DNA of 64,000 nucleotides from Nonomuraea polychroma (GTDB lineage Bacteria; Actinomycetota; Actinomycetes; Streptosporangiales; Streptosporangiaceae), in the NCBI RefSeq assembly GCF_004011505.1, contig NZ_SAUN01000001.1:3720001-3784000 (forward strand), read 5' to 3'. Positions 35,768-43,029 of the stretch are shown piece after piece (within the stretch, counting starts at the first letter, position 1; each line of letters opens with the position of its first letter). The position numbers and the translations under genes were made by a program. Below the pieces are notes generated by a model. That model was given only the letters and a program-made list of their open reading frames with translations, did not search any database and had not been told where the DNA came from.

Positions 35768-35787
35768 ATAGTCATTTTCTTGACTAT
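35768..35787. promoter_or_regulatory. AGTCA-N6-TGACT operator upstream of the ABM operon
   Basis: ATAGTCA-TTTTCT-TGACTAT, a perfect 7-bp inverted repeat with a 6-bp spacer. It is the same motif as in the two 36-bp elements but faces the plus-strand genes starting at 35842. Size and symmetry fit a MarR-family dimer. Confidence 0.65.
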
Positions 35788-35841
35788 CAAGAGAGTGTCT
35801 TAGATGATGGGGGCGTAGGAACCACCTCAGCGAGGGCAGTG

Positions 35842-36144
35842 ATGGCGACAACTGTGGAATTGACCCGCTTCCGGGTGCCACCGGAGAAGGTCCAGGCGCT
35901 GCTGGCGGCCCGAGCGGGCATGCTGGCCGACTTCCGTGCCGATCGCGAGGGCTTCCTCGACGCGAGACTGGTACGTCTGCCCGATGACGAGTGGCTCGAC
36001 ATCGTGGAATGGCGCTCAGCAGAGGACTTCGCGGCCTCCCGCGGCAAGGGCGCGAACCTGCCGGGCATCGCCGCGTTCTTCGCCGCGATCGGCGAGCTGG
36101 TGAGCGTGGAAGAGGGCACACGTGCCGACGGGGGTGAGCGGTGA
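35842..36144 (+). CDS. Antibiotic biosynthesis monooxygenase (ABM) domain protein
   Basis: A 100-residue ferredoxin-like ABM protein: TTVELTRFRVPPEKVQALLAARAGMLADFRADREGFLDARLVRL, then EWLDIVEWRSAEDFAAS. Small ABM proteins act as cofactor-free monooxygenases on quinols or as accessory proteins in redox stress. The ATG at 35842 follows GAGGG. It is translationally coupled to a quinone-oxidoreductase gene, which makes a quinone-related role attractive. An AGTCA-type operator lies 55 bp upstream. Confidence 0.8.
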   Translation: MATTVELTRFRVPPEKVQALLAARAGMLADFRADREGFLDARLVRLPDDEWLDIVEWRSAEDFAASRGKGANLPGIAAFFAAIGELVSVEEGTRADGGER

Positions 36145-37121
36145 TGCGCGCCGCCTGGTACGACCGGCAAGGACCGGCGCGGGAGGTGCTCACCGTCGGA
36201 GAGCTGCCGACTCCGGAGCCTGGTCCCGGCGAGGTGCGCGTCAAAATCGCGGTCTCCGGCGTTCACGTGGGCGACCTGGGCAAGCGGCAGGGCTGGTGGG
36301 GATCGACCATGGCCTTTCCCCGGGTGATCCCGCACGGAGACGGCGCGGGAGTGATCGACGCGGTCGGCTCCGGCGTAGACCCGCACCGGGTCGGCGAGCG
36401 GGTCTGGGTGTTCCTTGCCCAGTCCTACCGCCCGTACGGCACCGCCGCCGAGTACACAGTGGTTCCGGACGGGCACGCCGTGCCCTTGCCCCCCTCAGTG
36501 CCGTACGAGCAGGGAGCGCTGCTGGGCATCCCGGGCATCACCGCCCACCGGGCGATCTTCGGAGACGGCCCGGTCGGCGGCCAGACGATCGTGGTGACCG
36601 GCGCGTTGGGCGCCGTCGGCAGGGCCGCTGTGGCCGTCGCCCGTCGCGGCGGCGCGACGGTCATCGCCACCGTACGGCGGTCCTCCCAAGGAGAGCAGGC
36701 CCTTGACGCGGGCGCCCACCACGTGGTGGACGCCTCCACCGGAGATGTGGTCGAGCAGATCTTGAAGATCGCTCCGGAGGGCGTCGACCGAGTCGCCGAG
36801 GTCGCCTTCGACACCGGTATTGCCACGGACGCCGACATTCTCCGGTACGGCGGCACGGTGGCCACCTACGCCACGGGCGCGACTGATCCGGCGGTGCCGT
36901 ACTGGCCCATCGCCTTCAAGAACATCACCGTGCGCTTCCTCAGCAACGACGACTTCCCCGAACCGGCCAATGAGGCGGCCGCCGCCGACCTCACCGCCGC
37001 TGTGGCCGCAGGCGACCTGCGCTACCCGATCGCCAGCCGCTTCCCGCTCGACCGGATCGCCGAGGCGCACGAGGCTGCCGAGACGCTGGGCTCCACCGGC
37101 CGGGTCGTGATCGAGCTCTGA
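36141..37121 (+). CDS. NADPH:quinone reductase-type zinc-binding-superfamily dehydrogenase
   Basis: A 326-residue medium-chain dehydrogenase/reductase. It has the catalytic-domain start VLTVGELPTPEPGPGEVRVKI, HGDGAGVIDAVGSGV, and the nucleotide motif GALGAVGRAAVAVARRGGA. The zinc-ligand cysteines of alcohol dehydrogenases are missing, which places it with the zinc-free quinone oxidoreductases that reduce quinones or enones with NADPH. The GTG at 36141 (or ATG at 36144) overlaps the ABM stop, so the two are coupled. The MarR gene follows after 125 bp. Confidence 0.87.
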   Translation: MMRAAWYDRQGPAREVLTVGELPTPEPGPGEVRVKIAVSGVHVGDLGKRQGWWGSTMAFPRVIPHGDGAGVIDAVGSGVDPHRVGERVWVFLAQSYRPYGTAAEYTVVPDGHAVPLPPSVPYEQGALLGIPGITAHRAIFGDGPVGGQTIVVTGALGAVGRAAVAVARRGGATVIATVRRSSQGEQALDAGAHHVVDASTGDVVEQILKIAPEGVDRVAEVAFDTGIATDADILRYGGTVATYATGATDPAVPYWPIAFKNITVRFLSNDDFPEPANEAAAADLTAAVAAGDLRYPIASRFPLDRIAEAHEAAETLGSTGRVVIEL

Positions 37122-37246
37122 GCCCGCCGGCGCCCGCATCACGTCCACGTGCCCGATCCGAGCGTGTCCGTAGGCCATGCCGGCCGTTGGCATGACCATT
37201 ATCATTCCAAAAGGTGACAGTCAGCGCAGGTGACGAGGAGCGCGCG

Positions 37247-37708
37247 GTGGGTCGACGCAGTGAACGCAAGCAGCAGGACCCGGATCTCGGGATCCTGTCC
37301 GCGCAGCTGCTCTTCTCGATCCAGAAAGAGCTCTTCGAGACCCTGGCCGAGCAGGGACACCCCCAGCTCAGACCAAGGCACGGGGCGGTGCTTGGCTACC
37401 TCGACGAGGAAGGGAGCCGAGCGACCGAGCTGTCGCGGCTGTCGGGGACGCACAAGCAGGTCATCGGCAATCTGATCGACGAACTTGAGGAACTCGGCTA
37501 CGTCGAACGCCGGCCCGACCCCCAGGACCGGCGCGCCAAGCTGATCGTGCCCACGCCCCGGGGGCTGGACCAGATGGCGAAAGCAGACGAGATCATGGCC
37601 GCCATCGAGCGGCGGCACGCGCGAGCGTCGAGCGAGGACAGGTTCGCCGCCTTCAAGGGCACCTTCCGGGAAATCACGCGGCAGCAGCTCGCCTGGCGCG
37701 GCGACTGA
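37247..37708 (+). CDS. MarR-family transcriptional regulator
   Basis: A 153-residue winged-helix regulator: PQLRPRHGAVLGYLDEEGSRATELSRLSGTHKQVIGNLIDELEELGYVERRPDPQDRRAKLIVPTPRG is the classic MarR DNA-binding region. GTG 37247 behind GAGGAG (6 bp) is preferred; a GTG at 37214 is in frame. It probably controls the ABM/quinone-reductase operon upstream and, by motif sharing, two minus-strand genes. Ligands of this family are often phenols or quinones. Confidence 0.87.
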   Translation: MGRRSERKQQDPDLGILSAQLLFSIQKELFETLAEQGHPQLRPRHGAVLGYLDEEGSRATELSRLSGTHKQVIGNLIDELEELGYVERRPDPQDRRAKLIVPTPRGLDQMAKADEIMAAIERRHARASSEDRFAAFKGTFREITRQQLAWRGD

Positions 37709-37739
37709 GGCCGCCCGTCTTCCCGGCTGGGATGCCCGG

Positions 37740-38170
37740 ATGATCGGCGACGACAATCGGTTTCGGCGTTGTCACCTTGTCTTGTGTCTGGGGTCGTTCC
37801 ACGATGGAACGCCCGCGTGGGCGCGCAACGCGGAGTGGGACGAGCACCTGCGCGGTGCCGATTACTTGGACACCTCGTCGTATCCGACGGCGTCCTTCGA
37901 GTCCTCCGGCGTCCGGGAGGAGGACGGCCGGTTCGCCGTCGACGGGCTGTTGACCATCCGGGGTGAGACCCGCCCGGTCACCCTCAGCCTGGAATTCCTG
38001 GGGGTCGCACCCGATGCCTGGGGAGCGGTCCGGGCCGGCTTCAGGGCGACCACCCGTCTCAGCCGATCGGAGTTCGGGGTCACCGGGAACCTACCCCTGG
38101 GCGGGGGCGCGCGCTGATCGGTGACACCGTCGATCTGGAGCTGGAGATCGAGGCGGTCAAGGAGCGCTGA
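37740..38170 (+). pseudogene. YceI-family protein, truncated and frameshifted
   Basis: The middle of a YceI lipocalin-like protein is recognisable: HLRGADYLDTSSYPTASFESSGV, VDGLLTIRGETRPVTLSLEFLG. The first strand block (AxHSxVxFxVRH) is missing. After PLGGGA the frame runs into TGA at 38115, while the expected ending LIGDTVDLELEIEAVKER continues in another frame to TGA 38168-38170. A GCGCGC run at the junction suggests a dinucleotide insertion. Intact YceI proteins bind polyisoprenoids. Confidence 0.8.
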
Positions 38171-38222
38171 AACGTCACGGCCGCACCTCCACTTGCCGTA
38201 CACAGGGGTGCTCGCCCGGTGG

Positions 38223-39128
38223 CTACGCCCGCCGGCCGAGCATTTCCCGGGCTGCGGGTGCCACCTCGCGGGCGAATCGCTCCACCTGTCCGACCGTGGT
38301 CTGCTCCGGCCAGAAGACGAAGGACCGGAAGGGCTGCTCGGTCGCCAGACGGACGATCAAATCGGCCCACTGCCGCGCCGTCGCGCGGATGGGCGCGTTG
38401 CCGGACGCCGACTCGGCGTCGCCGGTCCGGTCGGTGACGGTGCCGACAAGCTGAGCGATCCTCACCACGTCATGCGGGTCCCGGCCGGCTTCACTGGCGG
38501 CCTTGTCGATCGCCGCGTTCGACTCGGCCCACTTCTCGTACGGCAGGTAGCTGGGGATGGGCGCGGCCCATCCATCGGCCACCCGGCCGGTCAGCCTGAG
38601 CGAACGCGGCCCCTGGGCGCCCAGCCAGATACCGATCGGGTGAGCCGGGACCGGTCCGCCCTGCAGCCCCGGGATGTTGTAGTAACGGCCCTCGAAGGTG
38701 ACGGGCTCCGGCTCCCCGCGCCACAGGGCCCTCAGAACGCGGACGGCCTCGTCAAGCTGGTCGAGGGCTTCGGCCCGGCTCAGCTGGGCTGTCATGCCCA
38801 TCTTGGCGATGGCGGACCAGTATCCGCCGCCACCCAGCCCGAGCTCGAACCTCCCGCCCGAGAGGAGGTCGAGTGACGCCGCCGATTTCGCGAGCATCGA
38901 CGGGTGGCGCAGGGGCAGGTTGGCCACGTCCGGGAAGAACCGCAGCCGCTCCGTGGCCTCCAGCAGCGTGGCGATCAGGGCGAACGTGTCGACATATTCT
39001 GCGCTGTAGGGATGGTCCTGGACTCCGACCAGGTCAAGCCCTCCGTCTTCAGCCGCGCGCACGAGTTCCCGGTGCGCCGAGTGGTCCGTGGTGGGATCGA
39101 GAGAGAATCCGAACTGCAGAGATTGCAT
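38223..39128 (-). CDS. LLM-class F420-dependent oxidoreductase
   Basis: A 301-residue bacterial-luciferase-like TIM-barrel enzyme. Motifs are LVGVQDHPYSAEYVDTFALIATLLEAT, LPLRHPSMLAKSAASLDLLSGGRFELGLGGGGY and IPIWLGAQGPRSLRLTGRVADGW-like GIWLGAQGPRSLRLTGRVADGW, all typical of the actinobacterial F420-dependent group. The substrate is unknown; members reduce or oxidise many secondary metabolites. ATG 39128 with AGAGGA upstream is chosen over longer starts. It lies 144 bp behind the isochorismatase-like gene on the same strand. Confidence 0.87.
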   Translation of the reverse strand: MQSLQFGFSLDPTTDHSAHRELVRAAEDGGLDLVGVQDHPYSAEYVDTFALIATLLEATERLRFFPDVANLPLRHPSMLAKSAASLDLLSGGRFELGLGGGGYWSAIAKMGMTAQLSRAEALDQLDEAVRVLRALWRGEPEPVTFEGRYYNIPGLQGGPVPAHPIGIWLGAQGPRSLRLTGRVADGWAAPIPSYLPYEKWAESNAAIDKAASEAGRDPHDVVRIAQLVGTVTDRTGDAESASGNAPIRATARQWADLIVRLATEQPFRSFVFWPEQTTVGQVERFAREVAPAAREMLGRRA

Positions 39129-39272
39129 GGCTGTCCTCTGGTGTGACGGTCGGTCTGCGAGGCACACGGCCCCCACGCGTATCTGCCTCCGGGCGGCTGA
39201 AGCATGGGCGACGTCCGGAAGCTCGCGCGGGAGCATCGGCGCCCGCGGGAGCGGCTCGACGATCGGAGCAGG

Positions 39273-39917
39273 TCAGCCGTTCTTGGTGTAGGCGGCGGAC
39301 AGCTGACCGACCAGGGTCGCGAACGGCATGTCCAGCGCCGAGTACACCTCGTACGCCTTCGGGTCGGCGTTGTCGGCGAGGATCTCGACCATCGTGGTGG
39401 CGTAGTCGGTGATGATGACCCCCGCCTGCTGCATCCGCAGCAGACCGGCCGTCCGCTTCGTCTCGCTGAACGTGCCCGAGGCGTCGATGGCCGCGTACGC
39501 GTCATAGCCTGCGGCAGTCGCCGACAGTGCCGGGAAGGCCAGGCAGACCTCGATGGAGATTCCCGCGACGATCAGCTTCTTGCGGCCGGTCGCCTCCACT
39601 GCCGCGCGGACACGAGAGTCGTGCCAGGCATTGACGGTGCTGCGGTCGATCACCTCAAGGTCCGCAGGGAGAACCTCGGCCAGTTCGGGCACGAGCGGCC
39701 CCCACAGGCCGTCGGCCCCGGTGGTGGTCACCACGGTGGGCACGCCCAGTACCTGGGCGGCCTTGGCGAGAGCGGCCACGTTGTGCTTGAGCGTGGCGAC
39801 TTCGATGTCCCGCACTCCGGTGAAGAGGCCGACCTGGTGGTCGATCAGCAGCAAGGCCGCGTTGTCTCGGGTCAGCGGCTCCAGGAAGCGGCTGATGCCG
39901 GTGCTGTTCTCGCTCAT
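39273..39917 (-). CDS. Isochorismatase-family hydrolase (YcaC-like)
   Basis: A 214-residue cysteine hydrolase. The triad can be read as Asp in LLLIDHQVGLF (about residue 26), Lys in the RKKLIVAG region and Cys in GISIEVCLAFPAL (about 123). The overall pattern, including FSETKRTAGLLRMQQAGV, resembles YcaC-type hydrolases of unknown substrate rather than true isochorismatases. The upstream region carries the 36-bp element shared with the SnoaL-like gene at 35155, so it probably belongs to the same MarR-controlled set. Confidence 0.85.
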   Translation of the reverse strand: MSENSTGISRFLEPLTRDNAALLLIDHQVGLFTGVRDIEVATLKHNVAALAKAAQVLGVPTVVTTTGADGLWGPLVPELAEVLPADLEVIDRSTVNAWHDSRVRAAVEATGRKKLIVAGISIEVCLAFPALSATAAGYDAYAAIDASGTFSETKRTAGLLRMQQAGVIITDYATTMVEILADNADPKAYEVYSALDMPFATLVGQLSAAYTKNG

Positions 39918-39973
39918 GAGCGTCTCCTGTCTGAGGGGGTGGATGCCCGCCCGGCTCTATAGTAACTGTCTTT

Positions 39974-40009
39974 GACAGTCATAACATTGACTAATTCGAG
40001 CCTATTCCC
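39974..40009. promoter_or_regulatory. Shared 36-bp promoter element with AGTCA-N6-TGACT inverted repeat (copy 2)
   Basis: It contains AGTCA-TAACAT-TGACT (39977-39992) and ends in CTATTCCC. It agrees with copy 1 at 30 of 36 positions although the two genes encode unrelated proteins. It lies 57 bp before the isochorismatase-like start. The rest of the 40010-40258 gap holds no gene that I can see. Confidence 0.65.
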
Positions 40010-40258
40010 TCTGCCGCCACGTAGACAAGATGCGTCGAGGAAGCGTTGGACCCGAGGCGTCGGGTGTGCGACATGCAGGGCAACGTGTCGCCAAAGGCAC
40101 CATGGCGTGATCAGTTGAGGATCGTCTCCGACCCGACCGCGTCCACCACGACCACGTAATTACAGGCGGGAGTGAGTCAGCGCCGTGGCGGCCCGCGAGA
40201 AACTTCATCGTGACGGGCTGACTACATCCCTGAAGAATCGTCAACCTATCATTTACCA

Positions 40259-40276
40259 TTAGGAAACTTTCCTTTA
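40259..40276. promoter_or_regulatory. Palindrome upstream of the AA10 gene
   Basis: TTAGGAAACTTTCCTTTA contains the perfect 13-bp palindrome AGGAAACTTTCCT. It lies 36 bp before the start codon in an AT-rich promoter region. Half of it (TTAGGAAACTT) recurs upstream of the GH92 gene at 31124, hinting at common control of secreted carbohydrate-active enzymes. Confidence 0.5.
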
Positions 40277-40311
40277 GATTCGAGGTATCCCCCCATGTAA
40301 GGAGCCACTTC

Positions 40312-40824
40312 ATGAGAAGAACGCTCACGTTACTCGCCATGGCGGTGATCGCCATCGCCACCACGGTCTTCAACACCACTCCGGCGTGGGCCCACGGCTA
40401 CGTCCTCTCGCCACCCAGCAGGCAGGCCAACTGCCACCAGGGCAAGGTGCCCAACTGCGGCCCGATCATCTACGAGCCGCAGAGCGTGGAAGGCCCGAAG
40501 GGCCTGCGTAGCTGCCACGCGAACCTCTCGCGATTCGCGCAGCTCAGCGACGAGAGCAAGCCCTGGCCGGTCACGTCGGTCGGCAGGACGGTGACCTTCA
40601 GGTGGACGTTCACCGCCCCGCATCGGACCAGCAACTACGAGTACTACATCGGCAACACCAGGGTGGCCTCCTTCAGCGGAAACAACCAGCCACCGCCTAT
40701 GTCGGGGGTCTCTCACACCGTCAACTTCGGGGGCTTCTCCGGCAGGCAGAAGGTGCTGGCGATCTGGAACATCGGTGACACGGCCAACGCCTTCTACTCC
40801 TGCATCGACCTGCGGATCGGCTGA
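40312..40824 (+). CDS. AA10 lytic polysaccharide monooxygenase (chitin-binding type)
   Basis: A 170-residue secreted copper enzyme that oxidatively cleaves chitin or cellulose. The signal peptide ends at AWA, leaving the mature N-terminal histidine HGYVLSPPSRQANC, the first arm of the copper histidine brace. The second brace histidine is in FTAPHRTSNYEYYI. Cysteines at Q-A-N-C, V-P-N-C, R-S-C-H and Y-S-C should form two disulfides. There is no extra binding domain. AAGGAG stands 7 bases before ATG 40312. A strong terminator follows. Confidence 0.93.
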   Translation: MRRTLTLLAMAVIAIATTVFNTTPAWAHGYVLSPPSRQANCHQGKVPNCGPIIYEPQSVEGPKGLRSCHANLSRFAQLSDESKPWPVTSVGRTVTFRWTFTAPHRTSNYEYYIGNTRVASFSGNNQPPPMSGVSHTVNFGGFSGRQKVLAIWNIGDTANAFYSCIDLRIG

Positions 40825-40881
40825 CGCCGTCCCCCCGCGCGAACGTCCCGGCACTCTGAACGCGGCCGATCGTTCGCGGCG

Positions 40882-40910
40882 TCAGGGGCCCGCCCGCGCC
40901 GGGCCCCTGA
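40882..40910 (+). terminator. Terminator hairpin after the AA10 gene
   Basis: Perfect 11-bp arms TCAGGGGCCCG and CGGGCCCCTGA around a 7-base loop, 58 bp after the stop. It is very GC-rich, with no T-run. Confidence 0.7.
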
Positions 40911-40964
40911 CCCACCGAGGCGACGGTGCTGGTCGCCTCCCTCGTTCCGGATACGAAGGAAGGG

Positions 40965-41110
40965 CTGCATCGCGAAGACCGCGCACGCCGGCCCGACCGA
41001 CTGGGCTCTCGGGATCGAGGCCCGTGCGCGCAAGATCTTCGCCAAGCTGGACATCACATCGCGCAGTCAACTCCCCCGCATCCTGGCCGACGCGCACGCC
41101 AACGGCCAGG
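40965..41110 (+). pseudogene. Remnant of a LuxR-type (LAL) regulator
   Basis: One frame reads DWALGIEARAR directly joined to KIFAKLDITSRSQLPRIL. In large LuxR regulators of actinobacteria the first string belongs to the TPR region and the second to the recognition helix of the C-terminal HTH. About a hundred or more residues between them are missing. The fragment has no start and degenerates afterwards. Confidence 0.65.
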
Positions 41111-41184
41111 CGGGCCAGCCTCAGCAGGCTCGGCGGCTCGGTCTCACGGCCGGTTTGATCTGCGCCTCCGGCAAACGGAAACGA

Positions 41185-41215
41185 GACGGCCCCGCGGGGG
41201 CGCTACGGGGCCGTC
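41185..41215. terminator. Hairpin before the nitroreductase-family stop
   Basis: GACGGCCCC (41185-41193) and GGGGCCGTC (41207-41215) form a perfect 9-bp stem. It lies just beyond the stop of the minus-strand gene ending at 41270 and is a plausible terminator for that operon. Confidence 0.55.
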
Positions 41216-41269
41216 GAGCAACGTTGAACGCGGCGGCGGCCATGCCTTCGCCGTGGATGCGTAGGTGCT

Positions 41270-41740
41270 CTAGCCCTCGGTGCCGTCACCGGCCGGCTTG
41301 TCCCCGTTGACCGGTTCGAGGGCGAAGACAGGGATCTGGCGGTCGGTCTTGCGCTGGTAGTCGGCATAGTCCGGGTACGCGTCCACCGCCCGGCGCCACC
41401 AGACGGCCTTCTCGTCCCCGAACACCTCGCGCGCCCGGTATTCCCGGGTCACCGTGCCGTCCTGAAGCTCGATGACCGGCTCGGCGACCAGGCTGGCGTA
41501 CCACTGCGGGTTGGTCGGCGCGCCGCCCAGGGACGCGACAGCCGCGTAGTGCCCCTCGTGCTCGACACGCATCACCGGCGTCTTGCGAACCTTGCCGGTC
41601 TTGGCGCCCCGGTAGGTCATCAGCACGATGGGCAGGCCCTTGATCGTGACGCCGTCGGTCGTGCCGGTGCGCAGGATTTGCTCGACCTGCTCGCGGACCC
41701 ACGCCGACGCGCTCGGTTCGTAATCATCAGTCAACGTCAT
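41270..41740 (-). CDS. Deazaflavin (F420)-dependent nitroreductase-family protein
   Basis: A 156-residue split-barrel protein of the Ddn/DUF385 family. Typical strings are [52 protein letters not shown] and [38 protein letters not shown]. These enzymes use F420H2 to reduce quinones or nitro compounds at the membrane. It lies 7 bp behind a MarR gene in the same direction, so the two form an operon divergent from wrbA-MFS. Confidence 0.88.
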   Translation of the reverse strand: MTLTDDYEPSASAWVREQVEQILRTGTTDGVTIKGLPIVLMTYRGAKTGKVRKTPVMRVEHEGHYAAVASLGGAPTNPQWYASLVAEPVIELQDGTVTREYRAREVFGDEKAVWWRRAVDAYPDYADYQRKTDRQIPVFALEPVNGDKPAGDGTEG

Positions 41741-41747
41741 GGCCTGA

Positions 41748-42245
41748 TCAACGCCCCTCGGTCCGTTGCGATTCCGCGACCAGAGCGTGCCGGCGGTCGT
41801 GTGCGGGGCGAGGGCCCCTGGTGTCCACGTTGCTGGTCAAGGTTCTGAGGATGCCGGGCAGTGCCGCCACCGTTTCGGCGGGCAGGCCGGTCACGGTCTC
41901 CTCTGCCAGAGCGCACCATAGCTGCTTGACCTGGTCGGCCAGAGCTTTGCCGCTGTCGGTGAGTTCAACGATGCTGGCGCGCTTGTCGGAGGGGGCGGGT
42001 TTGCGGCGGATGTGGCCGCTGGCTTCGAGCTTGCGGGTCATGAGCGTCACGCTGGGCGGCTCGCAGCCGAGCGCCTCGCTGAGCTGGGCCTGGATCGTCG
42101 GGCCGGTCCTGGCGAGTTCGAGCAAGAGCGCCTCCTGCCCGGGGTGCAGGCCGAGCGGGGCCAGCAGCGCCGCGGCCCTGGCCCGGTGGCGCAGGCTCAG
42201 GAGGCGGATGGCCTGGTTGAGGGCATCAGCTTGCTCGAAGTCCAC
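41748..42245 (-). CDS. MarR-family transcriptional regulator
   Basis: A 165-residue MarR protein. The winged helix spans [69 protein letters not shown]. The C-terminal 25 residues are basic and variable. It is divergent from the wrbA-MFS operon, with an 18-bp perfect palindrome between them, and coupled to an F420-dependent reductase. It is the likely repressor of both directions. Confidence 0.88.
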   Translation of the reverse strand: MDFEQADALNQAIRLLSLRHRARAAALLAPLGLHPGQEALLLELARTGPTIQAQLSEALGCEPPSVTLMTRKLEASGHIRRKPAPSDKRASIVELTDSGKALADQVKQLWCALAEETVTGLPAETVAALPGILRTLTSNVDTRGPRPAHDRRHALVAESQRTEGR

Positions 42246-42263
42246 GGGCTCTCCTTGACAGAT

Positions 42264-42296
42264 TAGTTATGCGCATAACTATTATCCGCATAACTA
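42264..42296. promoter_or_regulatory. MarR operator region
   Basis: TAGTTATGCGCATAACTA (42264-42281) is a perfect 18-bp palindrome, and GCATAACTA recurs as a half site at 42288-42296. The sites fill the short 78-bp divergent gap and would cover both promoters. Confidence 0.72.
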
Positions 42297-42323
42297 AATC
42301 TACACGACATCGAGGAGCCGGGC

Positions 42324-43004
42324 ATGACCGTGAAGGTCGCCGTCATCTACTACAGCGCGACTGGCACTGTGCACGCGCTCGCACAGGCCGTCGCCGAGGG
42401 CGCCGCCTCGACTGGGGCCGGGGTGCGGCTGCGGCGGGTCGCCGAGCTCGCCCCCGACAGCGCGATTGACCAGAACCCGCTGTGGCGGCAGCACGCCGAC
42501 GCCGCCACCTCGATCGTCCAGGCCTCGGTTGAGGACCTGGCATGGGCCGATGCGTTCGCGTTCGGGACGCCGACCCGGTTCGGCGCGCCGGCCGCGCAGC
42601 TCAAGCAGTTCATCGACCAGGCCGGCGGGCTGTGGCAGGAAGGGAGGCTGGCCGACAAACCGGTGACGGCCTTCACCTCGGCGTTCAACCGGCACGGCGG
42701 CAGCGAGGCCACGATCTTGTCGCTGGGCAACGTCTTCTACCACTGGGGAGCGCTGATCGTCCCGCCCGGATTCACCGATCCGGTCGTGTACGCCGCCGGC
42801 GGCAACCCGTACGGCACGTCGCTTGTCACAGGCCCGACCGGGGACGGCGCAGACGCCGCGGCGCTGGAAGCGGCCAGGTACCAGGGACGGCGGCTGGCCC
42901 AGATCACGATCCGGCTGCTGGAAGGCGGCCGCGTCACCGATGCCGCCGCGAGCGACGGGAGCTCCCGCGACACCAGGGCCGGCACCACCTCCCAGACCGC
43001 GTGA
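42324..43004 (+). CDS. NAD(P)H:quinone oxidoreductase, WrbA family flavoprotein
   Basis: A 226-residue flavodoxin-like protein. The FMN phosphate loop is YYSATGTVHALA (residues 9-20), followed by FGTPTRFGAPAAQLKQFIDQAGGLWQEG, TSAFNRHGGSEATILSL and PGFTDP, which match WrbA. It would reduce quinones by two electrons and so avoid semiquinone radicals. It lies first in an operon with an MFS exporter and opposite a MarR regulator, a typical quinone or electrophile response unit. Confidence 0.9.
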   Translation: MTVKVAVIYYSATGTVHALAQAVAEGAASTGAGVRLRRVAELAPDSAIDQNPLWRQHADAATSIVQASVEDLAWADAFAFGTPTRFGAPAAQLKQFIDQAGGLWQEGRLADKPVTAFTSAFNRHGGSEATILSLGNVFYHWGALIVPPGFTDPVVYAAGGNPYGTSLVTGPTGDGADAAALEAARYQGRRLAQITIRLLEGGRVTDAAASDGSSRDTRAGTTSQTA

Positions 43005-43029
43005 GCGGCGGATCAGCGAGAAGGAAGTC

